Program-made: the position numbers and the translations under genes
In this document: positions 1 to 10,800 of the stretch, in pieces
How the letters are laid out: the number at the start of each line of letters is the position of its first letter
Position numbering within the stretch: position 1 is the first letter of the stretch
The notes under the pieces: model-generated
What the model was told of the DNA's origin: nothing
The model's input: only the letters and a program-made list of their open reading frames with translations
The model's database searches: none
NCBI GenBank assembly: GCA_039621445.1
Contig: CP154954.1
Location: 18,958,642-19,022,641, forward strand
Source of the DNA: Euglena gracilis
Lineage: Eukaryota > Euglenida > Euglenophyceae > Euglenales
DNA: 64,000 nt
Reading direction: 5' to 3'

Positions 1-717
1 CATGGGCGGCGTCGCCTGCTTGCTATCGGGGGATCGGATTCCGCATCACTGTCGACGTTCACCATGTCACCCAGGGTGCCATCGAGGTCCACATAGGAAG
101 TCGAGGAGACACTGCTGCAGTCATCTTCTGCCGTCGAGGTCTGCATGCCCAGAGCCCATGAATTCTGACGAGGTGGTTCAGGTTGTCCGGCCGCAGCTAT
201 TTTTGTACTCAGTGAACGTTCATCCTCGTCACGGCCCATTGTACCACTTCTCTTCTGCCCCAATCTGGGCTTTCTATTCTTGTGTCTAGGACCTCCACTT
301 CCCGCAGTGCCTTTTGCAGGGGAAATGGGCTGGGGCTCGGGCTGTCTTTTGCAGGCGATCAGAGACACCTTCTTGATGTTTCTTGATCTATGACTTCAGC
401 ATTTGGAGAGCCTGAGGAATGTTGAGAGTGAACATGTGAAAAAAGGAGAGTGTCCTTACCTTCAACTGGACCAAAAAGTTCCAAGCTCGATAGGTAACCA
501 GGATGGTCTCTCTGAAGACAGGGAATGAGCTGTGGAGAGCAGGAAAGACAGCAACACACCAGTCCTCCTCACTGCCACAAATAAAATTCTGCTGCGTTCC
601 TTCTGTCGCTCCTTCAGGTTCGGTCACAGCTTCCCCTTGAAAAAGAAGAAAACCGGAAGGAGATTGCCGTAGAAAGTCGCAAACAAAAAAGTACGCCCGG
701 TTTAAGTCGCCAAGCAT
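1..717 (-). CDS. Acidic Ser/Asp-rich protein gene, copy 1 (cut by window edge)
   Basis: This is copy 1 of the gene described at 14,611-15,462. The final exon is truncated at base 1. The upstream part starts MLGDLNRAYFFVCDF at 717 and reads leftward. A GT donor (ttgaag|gtaagg near 462-468) and a pyrimidine-rich AG acceptor near 525-535 are visible. Just upstream of the acceptor the two copies differ by an indel (agctgtggagagcagg here, agctgtggcagcagg in copy 2), which is harmless only if it is intronic. I do not recognise the product. Confidence 0.35.
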
Positions 718-839
718 TCTGCGATAGAACGCGACGAGAAGGAAGAGGTTTCGCTCGGGCTTTTCAGACTTTTCGGCCGTGCTCTTTACTCAGACACCTC
801 GGGCTCCGCACTTTGCCCTTGTGAGGCCATGCCTTGTTC

Positions 840-1080
840 GCTGGATCAAAAGTTCCTCGGATCCCCTTCCTCCCCTGTCGGTTTGCCTCGAGGGAGTGCG
901 GCATCCCTGAATGCGACTTTGTTCGCGTTTGAAGTGCTTTTGGAATTGTGTTCAGGTGGACTCTTTTTTATTGATGACGCAAGGTGTGAGGCCGGCTCGC
1001 CGCCTCACAAGGTCTTTGTTCTTCGCCCTCGGTGTCCCTTCCTCCCTGGTCGGTTTGCCTCGAGGGAGTGTGAAACAGCA
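840..1080 (+). repeat. Imperfect direct repeat in left arm
   Basis: The phrase beginning ccttcctccc and running through ggtttgcctcgagggagtg occurs at about 866-900 and again at about 1,036-1,070. Both are preserved in copy 2. The ORFs here are short and compositionally odd, and I see no gene between 720 and 1,720. Confidence 0.6.
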
Positions 1081-1267
1081 CGCTAAACAGAGACCATTAA
1101 AAATTTTGAGACAGTCTGCGAGGGGTATCGAGAGCGTCCTCGACAGAGTTAAAGGTCGCCCGCAAGGGATCGAGGGCGTCGTGCGCTGTCCCTGGGCTTC
1201 GAATTGCACCCCCCCCCCCCGGTCCTGTTTCTGTAAAAGCCTGAAAAAGATGTCCGCCCCACCATTG

Positions 1268-1622
1268 AGTACTCCCGGGAAGTCTGACCAGGGAGGAAGT
1301 GACCATGAGGGCGGAGCACAAGAGGGGGGTGAGATCCTGCTTTGAGTGCCCGATGTTTTGTTGTGTTTGTGTTCTTCTTGGCGGGGTGCTTCTTACTGCG
1401 AATTTGGTGCCGGAGTCGGCGGTGATGTGCTCTTCGACACCGACTTGGCGAAGGTGAACCTCAGTGGCTCCCCGTCCCTTCGATGTATGTGGGTCCGTTT
1501 CCGCCACCCCCCCCCTCCCCTGATGGGGATGCTTTCCTTTTTCGGGTGGGTGTGGTGGGCTCACCCCCCTCTTGTGCTCTGCCCTCATGATCACTTCCTC
1601 CCTGGTCAGACTTCACGGGAGT
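1268..1622. repeat. Inverted repeat with ~230 bp spacer (copy 1)
   Basis: The arm at about 1,268-1,332 (actcccgggaagtctgacc ... ggggtgag) is repeated as its reverse complement at about 1,559-1,622. The arms are ~64 bp with few mismatches. The same structure is at 16,011-16,368 in copy 2. It sits at the left side of the DIRS-like element, which fits the inverted and internally complementary ends known for DIRS elements, but the precise role is inferred. Confidence 0.7.
1327..1425 (+). repeat. Candidate left inverted terminal repeat of DIRS-like element
   Basis: The stretch with gtgagatcctgctttgag and cttcttggcggggtgcttct is matched at about 80% by the reverse complement of 21,545-21,655, just past the right end of element copy 2. 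The equivalent left repeat of copy 2 is at 16,070-16,168. Confidence 0.5.
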
Positions 1623-1721
1623 ACTCGACCATTCGGGCTCCGCACACTCTGGGGGTGAGACTTTGTGCACGACCCCTTTTTCAATTTTTTTCTTGCTGAA
1701 TCCACCGCCCCCAATCGTAAG

Positions 1722-1940
1722 TAAACCGCCCCAATAGCACCCCCCCCCCAAATAACACCCCCCCCCCAAATAACCCCCCCGCCTCGGGGGCCGATTTCGA
1801 GCGCCAAAATAACACACCCCCCTGTTTTCCTTTGGTTTTCCATGTAATAATAACACCCCCCCAAATAACACCCCCCCCCTGGGGCCCCAGTTCGGGTGCC
1901 CAAATAACACACCGGGGGGGTGTTATTTGGGGGGGGTTTA
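1722..1940. mobile_element. C-rich inverted-repeat element, family B (copy 1)
   Basis: It begins TAAACCGCCCCAATAGCACC and ends with the near-complement GGTGTTATTTGG...GGTTTA. The interior is poly-C with repeated CCAAATAACACC motifs. It shares ends with elements at 16,466, 23,963 and 50,372. All begin TAAAC and end GTTTA, compatible with a TA target duplication and a MITE-like origin. It has no coding capacity. Confidence 0.6.
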
Positions 1941-2079
1941 ATGTGCTGAAAAAGCTGTGGTTTTTTTCCTTTGACCAAGTTCGCACACCTCCTCACTGGA
2001 CAATCCCAGTTTTTTGTACATCAAAACTCCTGCCCCCCCCCCCCTGGTGCTGTGGGCTTTCCAGTGGGAAATTGGAATG

Positions 2080-2645
2080 CAAAATGTTTCCAACAACTCT
2101 TTGTCAAAAAGTTGATCCTATTGGATGTCAAGGTTTTTTTGCCATCCAAGCTCCACAACAGAGGGGGCTTGACACCAGCCTTCTCCAGACATTCTATGTC
2201 TCGTTTTCCCATTCCAACAGGAGTCAAGAGGTTCAAGTTCAAATATGGCAAAGGCAAAGTCTATGGCATCCAATTCAAGTCTGGGAGAGGAAAGGGCTAT
2301 GGCAGCCAGTGGAAACCAGGGTGGTCCAAAGGTTCGGAATCCTCTCTTGAAAATGTCATTCCACGGCTTATGTCCTCAGGAAAGGCAAGGGGAAGGGATG
2401 AAGCATCAAAGTCCCTAGGAGGAGGGGCACCCAGCCAGAGTGAAGCCCAGATGGAATCAGGGAGAGCAAGCCCCCTCTGCCCAAGAAGGGCAAGCCAGAC
2501 CAAAGATTGATCATGGGAGAGAGCCCCCAGCCGAGCCAAGGAGAATGGGCAAGCTCCCAGCTGACCCCTGACCAGATATCCTATCCAGACTGGCAAGGGG
2601 TCCTGGAAGGAGTGAAATGGCCCCACCACAGTCCCCCCCCCCCCA
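2080..2645 (+). pseudogene. DIRS-like element, N-terminal basic region of the RT ORF (copy 1)
   Basis: It codes a Lys/Gly/Arg-rich stretch (GVKRFKFKYGKGKVYG, then a related repeat) and a Pro/Lys-rich linker upstream of the reverse transcriptase. Such a basic segment could bind nucleic acid in a Gag-like role, which is inference. In copy 2 it is continuous with the start of RT in one 297-codon ORF (16,759-17,652). Here the frame is broken after about 2,510. Confidence 0.55.
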
Positions 2646-4377
2646 GTGCAGTTGGAGGAAGGAATCATTCAGGGGCTTGAATTCACAGAACTGGTGCCAT
2701 TGTTTCAGAGATTGAGGACATGTCTGCCATGGTGGCAGAAACATGCAAACCGGTGGGTGGTGTCCCTAATTCAAAATGGGGTTCAACCAGACCACCCCTT
2801 ACCCCAACTACTGTCAAGAAGACAGCAACAAAAGTCAGCTCAGGACATCAGCCTGGCTTCAGAAATCCTGAGGGAGTACCAAGAAAGTGGGTTAACCATA
2901 AAATTGTAAATGCCACAGGCACTGCCCATCTGGAACCCTGGTTTGTGTTGTCAGAACCAGAAGGGGAGGGGGTCAAACATTGACTTATCACCGACTGTCG
3001 AGATCTAAATCAATTTTGCTGTCTAGAAAGGTTCACTTTGGAAAACATGACCACCATTTTCCCCAAAGGGGACTGGGCAGTAAAACTAGATTGCCTACTT
3101 TCATCTGGATCTGGAAAAAAAATTCAGAAAATATATGTCAGAATTCAGGTGGGCCCAGACCTGTGGGAGATTCAGGGGGCATGTTTCGGACTAAGCACCC
3201 TCCCAAAATTGTTCATGTCAACAATGAAAGTCATGCAAAAACTGTGGAGATCAGTGTTTGTTTATTTGGACGACATCGTTCTGTTTGGTTCAGCAGAAAA
3301 TCTGGTCAAAAGACATTTGTTGACCATGCTGAAAACCTTAGGGGAGGCTGGGTTCAAGATCAGCCGGAAAACGTCTGTGTTAACACCAACCCAAAGATTA
3401 CAACATCATCGTCGATCTGGTCGGGTTCATCGTCGATCTGGAAGAAGGTCAACTGGAGGTGCCCCCCCACAAATTAAAATCCACCAGAAAGGAATTAGGC
3501 AAGGTGATTCTGACCCAGAAATTAAGTCGCAGAAAAATTGCCAGCATTCTGGGACAAATCAGAAGTTACCTCCCAGCTCTGCCATTTTTGCAGTTAGTAA
3601 CCCTAGAACTGTTAAAGTTCAGCCAGCTGAATCAGGAAAAAGGCTGGGATTTTGCATCGGCATTCCAAAAAAAACTGAAGGAGGAAATAAAATTTCTAAA
3701 GACATATCTGCAGCCAGGCTTGAGCAGACCTTTTCTCCAGCAGGCAAAAAGGGTACTGCACTCAGACTCCTCCACATGGGCATGGGGGGGGGTGGACTCC
3801 TCCCAAAACAAAGTCATACAAGAGTTTTGGCGGGAGCAAAATTGTTTGCATATCAATGTAAAAGAGTTGATGGCAGCAGTGCACACAGTGAAAGCCTTTG
3901 CAAAGCTTGGAGAAACTGTTCGGCTAAACGTGGACAATCAGGTGGCTCTAAGTTATCTCACCAAATTGGGGGGGGGCAAAAAAAACAGCAACTCAATCAT
4001 TTTTCGAACCTCTGTTTCGCTGGTGTTTGAAAAACCAAGTTCAGCTGCAGGTCCAGTGGGTAACCTCCTCAGAAATGTTGGCAGACCCCCTCACAAGGTG
4101 GGATCAGGACAGGGGGGATTATACACTGTGCCCAGGCCTGTTCAGGGATGTTCTAAAATTTTTCAGAAGGAAAATTTCCCCAGACACAGACATGTTTGCA
4201 TCTCCAGGAAATACCAAATTCCAGAAATTTGTGGCCAGATGGCCCCACCACAAACCATTTCTGGTAGATGCCCTGAAATGCGACCTGTACTCAGTAACAG
4301 AGGTTTATGCCAATCCTCCCTGGAAAGGCATCTTTCCTTGGCTCATCAGGCTGAGACTTAACAGGGAAGGGAAATGA
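2646..4377 (+). pseudogene. DIRS-like reverse transcriptase/RNase H, decayed (copy 1)
   Basis: The order of motifs is the RT start (LRTCLPWW), then LITDCRDLN, DWAVKLD, CFGLSTLPK and YLDDIVLFG (catalytic YxDD), then RNase H (HSDSSTWAWGG, HINVKELMA, LNVDNQVALSYL). A C-terminal DIRS-type block follows (EMLADPLTRW, DMFASPGN, ANPPWKGIFPW). Inactivating changes are TGA at 2,981-2,983 (CGA in copy 2), a frame shift near 3,400-3,430 that copy 2 shares, and further shifts near 3,975-4,030. A 12 bp in-frame deletion precedes YLDD. This is RT and RNase H of the tyrosine-recombinase (DIRS) class rather than an LTR-type pol. Confidence 0.88.
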
Positions 4378-4820
4378 CTTTTGGTGACACCCATGTGGGT
4401 TTCCAGTCCATGGTGGCCTCTATTAATCAAATGTCAAAGCCTGGGACAAGAATGTTAGTCACTCCCCCCAGGGAGCGTATGTTCAAGAACTGTTGGGGGC
4501 AATCAATGCCAAAGCCAAAGTGGCCCCTGGTTTGCACCATTGTATCAGGTTCCTTTGGAACAGCAAAAAGTGCCACATCAAGACATCGAAAATGTCCTGA
4601 GGACTTTGGGACCCCTAAAGCGGTATAACAGTGCCTTCAGAAAATTGTTTGTCATCTTGCAACAAAAAGGATTAGAGCCGTTGCAAGTCTCCAGGATGGA
4701 CACATATGGCATAAAGTGGAGCCCCCACACTTAAGTGTGGGGTATTGGGGGGGGTATGTGTGGGGGGGGTGGAGGGTGTTGGGGGGTGTGTGGGGGGGGG
4801 TGTGGGGGGGGTGTGGGGTG

Positions 4821-6431
4821 TGAGCGCGGGCCAGATTTGAGATTTATTTTGGTAAGAGATGCCACCAGAAATTAGGCATTGCCTCACAGAGATTTTGGGG
4901 AATTACATTTTTCACAGGCAAGCTGGCAAACAGTGTACAAGTTTGCGTGGGACTCTGAACTGGATTCAAGTATCAAGTCTTGTCTTCTGGGGTGCTGTGT
5001 GGGGAAGTTTGGGAAGAAGACCCCTGAAGACTGAAAATTTGGTTTTGGCCAGAAGTCTGATGTGGTGAAATTATCTGGACACACTGGACCATCCCCCAAC
5101 TTGCACAAACTTGTAGGAGATTTGCAGTGCAGAAAAGCCCCGTACAAACGTACCTGTGGAGCCGGGGACACTCAGAAGTGAAAAGGCATGGAAGTGGCAG
5201 GCCAGCTCAGCAGCAGAAGGGGGACAAGGCAGAGGAAAGCACCAGTTGGCACACAGTGAGATGCTGTGTTGGGCCACCATGATCAACTCTCCAGATCAAG
5301 CTAGCAGCAGGTGATCCTGGAGTTGGTGCTGCTGTGGATCTTGGTTGGAGCCTGGGCTGAAGGACAGACGAATGTCAATCACAGCCCGCCATCATCATCA
5401 ATAATCTCAATCTCCAAAATGTCTGTCAAGATGTCATTTCAGGGTCAAGTTCAAGTCAAGATGTCAAGTTCAATTTCAAGATCCCAAGGAATCTGTGGTG
5501 GAAGAAAGTTGTCATGTCAAGATTTCAATTTCCCAAGGTCAATCTGTGGAGGATCCAAGGTGTGATGTCCAAGATTTCAAGTTCCCAAGTTCAAGATGTC
5601 AAGTTTCAACGTCATTGGTCAATTACCCCCTGGAGATTTCGGCGCGAGGAGCCTGACCTCGTAAAAAACAGTGATCAGGGTTGTGCAACAGCCCTACAAA
5701 CGCACATCTGGTGGCCATCTTCGAGTTCGTCTACCTGTTGCTGCTGTGATGGCTGTGGTGTGTGCCGCCTCCCCGTTCGGTGCTGGGCCGCTTCAAGGGG
5801 GCTCTGCTCCGGTTTGGCTCGGCGGGGGTCGCCGAAGCCCCGGCTGGACCCCATGGGGGGTCATGTTGTACGGGGTAGGTCGTACGACATGGCTCTCTAA
5901 GGTGGAAAGGCTGGGGTGGAGGTAGGCGGGCCCCACATGGTATTTATCTGTGGATTTGGACATGTTTACAATTATCTGTGGATTCGAAGATTTGGCAATT
6001 TAAATTCGAGAACCGCCATTCGTCACTTTTCCATGTCGCTGCTGCGTGTGTGTGTGTGTGTGTGTTGAATTTTTATCTCCGGCCCGCTCATTTTTTACTT
6101 CCGTTTTGGACAATTGCCTGGCAATTGTTTTTGGGAAGGGGGGTGTGAGCGCGGGCCAGATTTGAGATTTATTTTGGTAAGAGATGCCAGCAGAAATTAG
6201 GCATTGCCTCACAGAGATTTTGGGGAATTACATTTTTCACAGGCAAGCTGGCAAACAGTGTACAAGTTTGCGTGGGACTCTGAACTGGATTCAAAGTATC
6301 AAGTCTTGTCTTCTGGGGTGCTGTGTGGGGAAGTTTGGGAAGAAGACCCCTGAAGACTGAAAAGTTGGTTTTGGCCAGAAGTCTGATGTGGTGAAATTAT
6401 CTGGACACACTGGACCATCCCCCAACTTGCA
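4821..6431. mobile_element. Short element with LTR-like direct repeats, nested in family A element
   Basis: Direct repeats of ~285 bp at 4,821-5,105 and 6,146-6,431 are almost identical (TGAGCGCGGGCC... to ...CCCAACTTGCA) and begin TG and end CA. The right repeat is preceded by a purine tract (gggaagggggg, about 6,133-6,143), as expected for an LTR element. The ~1,040 bp interior has no pol-like ORF, so this resembles a TRIM-type non-autonomous element. It is absent from copy 2 and therefore younger than the duplication. A target duplication cannot be read in the flanking GT-rich tract, and I see no clear primer-binding site. Confidence 0.7.
5106..6145. other. Interior of the LTR-like element
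   Basis: It holds degenerate tcaagatgtcaag-type repeats (about 5,420-5,620) and a GC-rich block with an 84-codon plus-strand ORF at 5,671-5,925 of unknown meaning. This block differs in composition from its surroundings and could be captured host sequence (inference). A short TG microsatellite lies at 6,047-6,064. Confidence 0.4.
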
Positions 6432-6594
6432 GGGGGGGGTGTGTGGGGGGGGTGTGGGGGGGTGTGTGGGGGGGGGTAGTGTGGGGGTGTGTGTAGGGGG
6501 GGGGTGTGGGGGGTGTGGGGAGGTGTGTGGGGGGGTGTGGGGGGGTGTTGTGGGGGTGTGAGGGGGTGCCAAATCTGAGGAAACTGGATCTTCG

Positions 6595-7012
6595 TTCCCT
6601 TGCCTTGCACACACAAGGGGATGATGTTATTTTGGTTCTGGGGGGTCCGGCCCCCCCCCCCCTGGACGAGGCCGAAGGCCGCGGCGCGACGAGGCCGAAG
6701 GCCGAGTAAGTCAAAAAAATGACACCCGAACAGTTGCACACATTCAACTTGGGTTTCAAAAAGAATCAGGCTGTTGCTCACCAATGGTACTGTAAACCAA
6801 AAAAGAGGATATTATTTCCCTTGCCTTGCACACACAAGTGGATGATGTTATTTTGGTTCTGGGGGGGGTCCGCCCCCCTCCCCCCCGGGCCGCGGCCGAA
6901 GGCCGCGGCACGACGAGGTCGAAGGCCGAGTAAGTCAAAAAAATGACACCCGAACAGTTGCGCACATTCAACTTGGGTTTCAAAAAGAATCAGGCTGTTG
7001 CTCACCCATGGT
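6595..7012 (+). repeat. Tandem pair of ~220 bp units inside family A element
   Basis: Two units each run from ccttgccttgcacacacaag through a gggtcc/C-run, gaggccgaaggccg, and gacacccgaacagttgc to atcaggctgttgctcacc. Both are also in copy 2. A weak similarity to the 37.1 kb relative is seen around a CACTCGAACAGTT motif. Confidence 0.75.
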
Positions 7013-7715
7013 ACTGTGGGGGCTCCACTTTATGCCATCACTCAGAATGGAGTTGGCCACTGCTTTGTGGGACCTGCATAAACTTTCACAGGCTGATGCT
7101 CGCTGTGCATACGCCTCTCTCCAGTATTTGCCTGGGTTGGAGTCCATTCGTTTTAATCCTCTACTCACAACAGTAAAAAAGGAATGGAATCGTTCAGTTC
7201 AGAGGTATGCTGCTTTTTGGGACTCCCTACCCATTTTGCAGAAATTGCTGAGTGCACAACTGGTTTCAGAGATGCCACTTGTAGAGCTCAGCTGGAGAAT
7301 CATTTTGTCCTTCAGACTTCTGGCTCTCCACATGGGGGTGGATTTAGCAAGACAACGGAGGACCATTTCAGTGGTTGGTGAAAAAATCTAAAATAGCAGC
7401 AGTGAGGGGTCAAAGCCTGACCTTCGGCTCCACATTTCCCCCAAGTGAGGTCGACTGTAAACCACCCCTAATAATCAGACTGAAGGCCCCACACACCCCA
7501 TGTGCCCAGGTAAACCTTTTGGTGGCCAAAAATCGACAATTGAGATGTTTTTTGGGGTCATCTTTACTCTGGGGACGGAGGTTCCACCTAACATTTTTTG
7601 TCGTGCCTCTAGTTTTCTTGGCCACCTAACCTCTTATAGTGGGAAAAGTATTCTTCAACAGCTTTCCACTGCCCAGTTTCACATATTTTTCTGAGCTCAA
7701 CCCCAGTTATTCTCG

Positions 7716-8543
7716 TCACTTTAACTCCTGTCCCTGGTGGAATGCGGCTCGAATACGACAATGAACTCCAAAGGGCACTGAATTATTTTGGTTAACGACG
7801 ACAAAGAGTCTGCCCTGATTCCACTGAAGGCGGCTTGGAGGGTCAAAAAGAACAGCTCTCCTTGGGATGAAATAGTGGTTGTGAGAGAGACGTTCTCCCG
7901 CAACACGTGCAATGGTGAGATTTGAGCAATTTTTGGAAAAAACCTCAGTCTTTTCTCCTTTCTGCTGTTTGACCATTTCTCCTTATCTTTACATAGTGAA
8001 TCGAACATAATAATTTTGCAATCATTTTCATTTGTGCTAAACCAGAAGATTTGAGCAACATAAAGTGTCTAAACGCCGGGAGCAAATGCAAACGTAACTC
8101 TGACAGGTTGTGATCAAGTGTGGTAAAGGAAAATGAGGCCAGATGTCTCCGAAAGCAGAGGCCAGGAATACAATAAAGCGCCATGTTTCTGAATATTTTT
8201 GTTCCACGCTTTTTTCTTTAAGGGTTCGAAGGGGATGAAATTTAAACTTCTCCCTAACTCCTGGCAGAAGTCACACCAGCTGAGTACCCTAAACCATTCT
8301 ATTTGGTTAATGGCCGGGCTCCTTCGGAACCAATTTGGGCGGGAGAACAATTAGCGTGGTTACCTTGAACATTATAAAATTTGGCTTGCCAGTTTTGAAT
8401 AGACCTGAGATCTTTACCCTGCACGGTTTGGACTGTAAAACCGAAAAGTGGCTCGGAATCTAGGCAGAGGCGGAGTGTTTGGGTGCAATTTTTGATGCGT
8501 TTTGTCGTCATGTTTAGCTCAAAATAGTACCTTTGGGTCTGGG
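7716..8543 (-). CDS. Exons of an unrecognised minus-strand gene
   Basis: The clearest exon is about 8,369-8,543. It follows a good acceptor (tttgcctcccag) and codes RYYFELNMTTKRIKNC and LCLDSEPLFGFTV, ending at a GT donor (gttcaag|gtaacc). Downstream, an open stretch after ttctgccag at ~8,275 and another at 7,720-7,960 (AVLFDPPSRLQWNQGRLF) look coding but their frames are uncertain. I do not recognise a family. The region 7,389-7,715 holds nothing I can support. Confidence 0.35.
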
Positions 8544-8869
8544 AGGCAAAAGAACATCGTTTTAGGCAGTTTTTGTCTTCAGATTTATCTCGAGTTTTTT
8601 TCGACCTGCTTTTGACATCAAACCCATGAGTTTCAAGCCAAATTGGGGGGGCCAAGTTGGTGGAAAAGCTCGTCTTCGGCTCAAAAAACAGTTTTTTTCT
8701 GGGTTGGAGAGGCCGAAAAACATGGTATTGGACAAAAATGTGTTCAACTTTTTTTGACTTCTTGACCAAAAGCTGGCGTAAAAAGGCAACGTCAAAGCAA
8801 GCCAACGCTGAACAGAACGGCCGAGAGTGGCCAAAAAGAGCAAAATTGGCCAAAATAGCCGTACCTTGG

Positions 8870-9419
8870 ACTGGGCGAGGAGCTGCAAAGCAATCTCAAT
8901 TATGTTAGATAGGACAATTTAATGGCTTCATTTTGAGGTCTGCGGACATTTCCATTGATTCCTAACCACTTTTGAGAAGTTTTTGAAAACGGATTTCTTG
9001 AACCAAAAAAAGGACAAAAGATGGCTAGGTCGCAGGCTGGCCGCGCTTTTTTGGGCAATAAATCAGCCAGGTTGCGAGGTAGGCTGGGGATTGTCGGGAA
9101 CACAAAATTCGGTTAAATAGGGCGTTCCAAGGGCTTTTGCGGACATTTCCTAGGATTTTGCTTCATTTTTTTGATAATTTAAAAAAACGATTTTTTGTCC
9201 CTGGAAAAAACCCCAAGACGGCCCCATAGTTAGGCAACATTTGGCCAAACATGGCCGTACGTCGGGTTAAACGAAGGGTTGAGGGAACCGTAAAGCATGG
9301 TTTGATAGAGCGTTCCAAGTTCTTCATTTTTGCTGTCTGGACAGCATGGTGCTGACTGCCCAAAAGGTGACCACCATCAAAACTTTTCCTTTGGGAAAAA
9401 GCTGTAGCCTGGCAGGAAA
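8870..9419. other. No gene seen
   Basis: This is AT-moderate sequence with short runs (aaaaaac, ttttttg) and no ORF with coding character on either strand. Confidence 0.5.
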
Positions 9420-10800
9420 TTAGTGAATGTTGAACCACGTGAGGTTAGCATACAACTTCCCGAGGCTTTCTAGATGGCACCGTAGAGCACATGTTACCTT
9501 TGCCTCCCAATGTTGCCATCTGGACGTAAAATTTGCAAGGTTTTGTTTCCTGGGGCGGCAAAAGGACCTGTTTGGAATGTGATGAAGGGTTGGAAATCTT
9601 TTCCAGGATGATGAATCATTTTTTTGTCCAAGGTGTAATCCCCCGCTGTCCTGTCCCCGTCTGCTGAGGGGGTCTGCCAGGTTTTGGCTGGAGGGGACCC
9701 ATTTTACCTCCAGGGTGTCATTTTTCAGGTCAGCCAATGAAAAAGTGGTTGAAAAACTCCATTGAAAGGGTTCTTTACCCTCCTTTTGCTCAGAAATAAA
9801 TAATTTCCTGATTGTGCACACATGCAAACTCCTGTGGTTTGCTTTGTAAGGAAATGAGTACGTGAGTGTTTGCTTTGTGAGTAAATGAGTACGGTGCGGT
9901 GATGAGTACGTCCTACAGATATACATACACCTTAATTTCCCTTTCATGCCATCCTTCTTTGAATGCACCGTTAGGCGCTGAAAACCATGAGACATGACGG
10001 GAAACTGGGATTATGTTTCACCCAAAGGGGGCTGCTTGTGACTGCCACACCTGGTCCCACCTTGTGCCTGAAAAAAAGCTTTAGGGTGTTGTTCAGTGGT
10101 ACATTAGCGTATGCATGTTTTACATTAATGTTTGTCCCCAAGTGACCCTTTTTGAAGGAGAGTGGATGCCTCGCATGTGGTCTCGGTAAAGTTTTTACAA
10201 GGAAATATGTGTTTATTTCTCTGCAGTTTGAAATAGAACTCCATTTTGAGTCTCTGAGGTTCTTTTAAGGCAAAACGTCATTTTCTGTTATCTGAGAGTT
10301 CCTGATTTGACACCAGGAAGCAGGGAAGCAGAGGGGCTGTAAACACACTCCTTTTTTTTGATTCTTTCAGAATCTTTTAGGCCCGCTCCAAATTGGAGCC
10401 CTGTGTGCCTGTCACAGACAAAGTTAATGACACTGGGGAACGATCCCGTCCCTGATCAACTTAACGTTGTGAGGGCTGGTATGCTTTCCCCACCATGGCA
10501 AAAAGAGCCTTAATCTCTGTGGGAGAGCTGTGTCCCCACAAGCCATTTCTGCTAGATTCGCCCTTTCCTTAATTGGAATCCTGGGGGTGTTGCCAGACCT
10601 GGGATCCCTTGGGCCTGTGGGGCTGGCTAGTCTACTTAGTGGGCCTGCCGTTGGGTCTCTGCTGCAGCACACCTTGGACGCTGAGCAGGTGTGGCAATGG
10701 AGTTTTCCACTTCCCTCCTGATGAGACAGCTGGGCAGGGATTGCCTCTGCCCTTGTCTTTTCCTGCGTGCTTCGGGCCTTTTCCCGGACCATCCTCCACC
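9420..10800 (-). pseudogene. Older DIRS-like relic in opposite orientation
   Basis: On the minus strand the N-terminal part reads LRLFLPWWGKHTSPHN at about 10,430-10,510, matching LRTCLPWWRKHANRW of copy 2. A basic FKFKKYRKGKG segment lies just upstream at ~10,800. The C-terminal part reads LEVKWVPSSQNLADPLSRR at about 9,640-9,720, matching LQVQWVTSSEMLADPLTRW. The RT core between them is missing or unreadable. It is more diverged than copies 1 and 2, so it comes from an older insertion. Confidence 0.7.

Larger units (their letters stand above)
4706..7038. mobile_element. Inverted-repeat element, family A (copy 1, enlarged by a nested insertion)
   Basis: The ends are ATGGCATAAAGTGGAGCCCC (4,706) and its exact reverse complement (ending 7,038), at least 22 bp. 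The interior has G-rich GT repeats and a tandem pair of ~220 bp units (6,595-7,012). The 712 bp copy at 19,455-20,166 is the uninterrupted form. A relative with nearly the same ends sits at 37,127-37,416. No ORF is credible. It looks like a non-autonomous, MITE-like element, but I cannot fix a target duplication. Confidence 0.72.
1..7388 (+). repeat. Segmental duplication, copy 1
   Basis: This stretch is near-identical to 14,747-20,517 in the same orientation. It holds the end of a minus-strand gene, a C-rich inverted-repeat element and a DIRS-like retroelement. Homology begins at or before the window edge and ends sharply at 7,388, after a shared tract reading ggttggtgaaaaaatct. Copy 1 is longer only because of a 1.6 kb insertion at 4,821-6,431. 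Differences between the copies are mostly homopolymer lengths, single bases and one 12 bp deletion, so the duplication is fairly recent. Confidence 0.93.
4620..7388 (+). pseudogene. DIRS-like tyrosine recombinase, split and truncated (copy 1)
   Basis: The N-terminal part (RYNSAFRKLFVILQQKGLE...SRMDT) ends at 4,705. It resumes at 7,039 with SLRMELATALWDLHK, PGLESIRFNPLL, RYAAFWDSL and LLALHMGVDLARQRRTI, the last being the start of the recombinase core. Removing the inverted-repeat insertion 4,706-7,038 joins the halves in frame. Homology to copy 2 stops at 7,388, before any HxxR or catalytic Tyr region, so this copy lacks the active site. Confidence 0.72.

Noticed and set aside
829-1345. Plus-strand ORFs of 85 and 144 codons in the left arm
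   Set aside because: They overlap direct and inverted repeats and a C-run whose length differs between copies, changing the frame; no motif.
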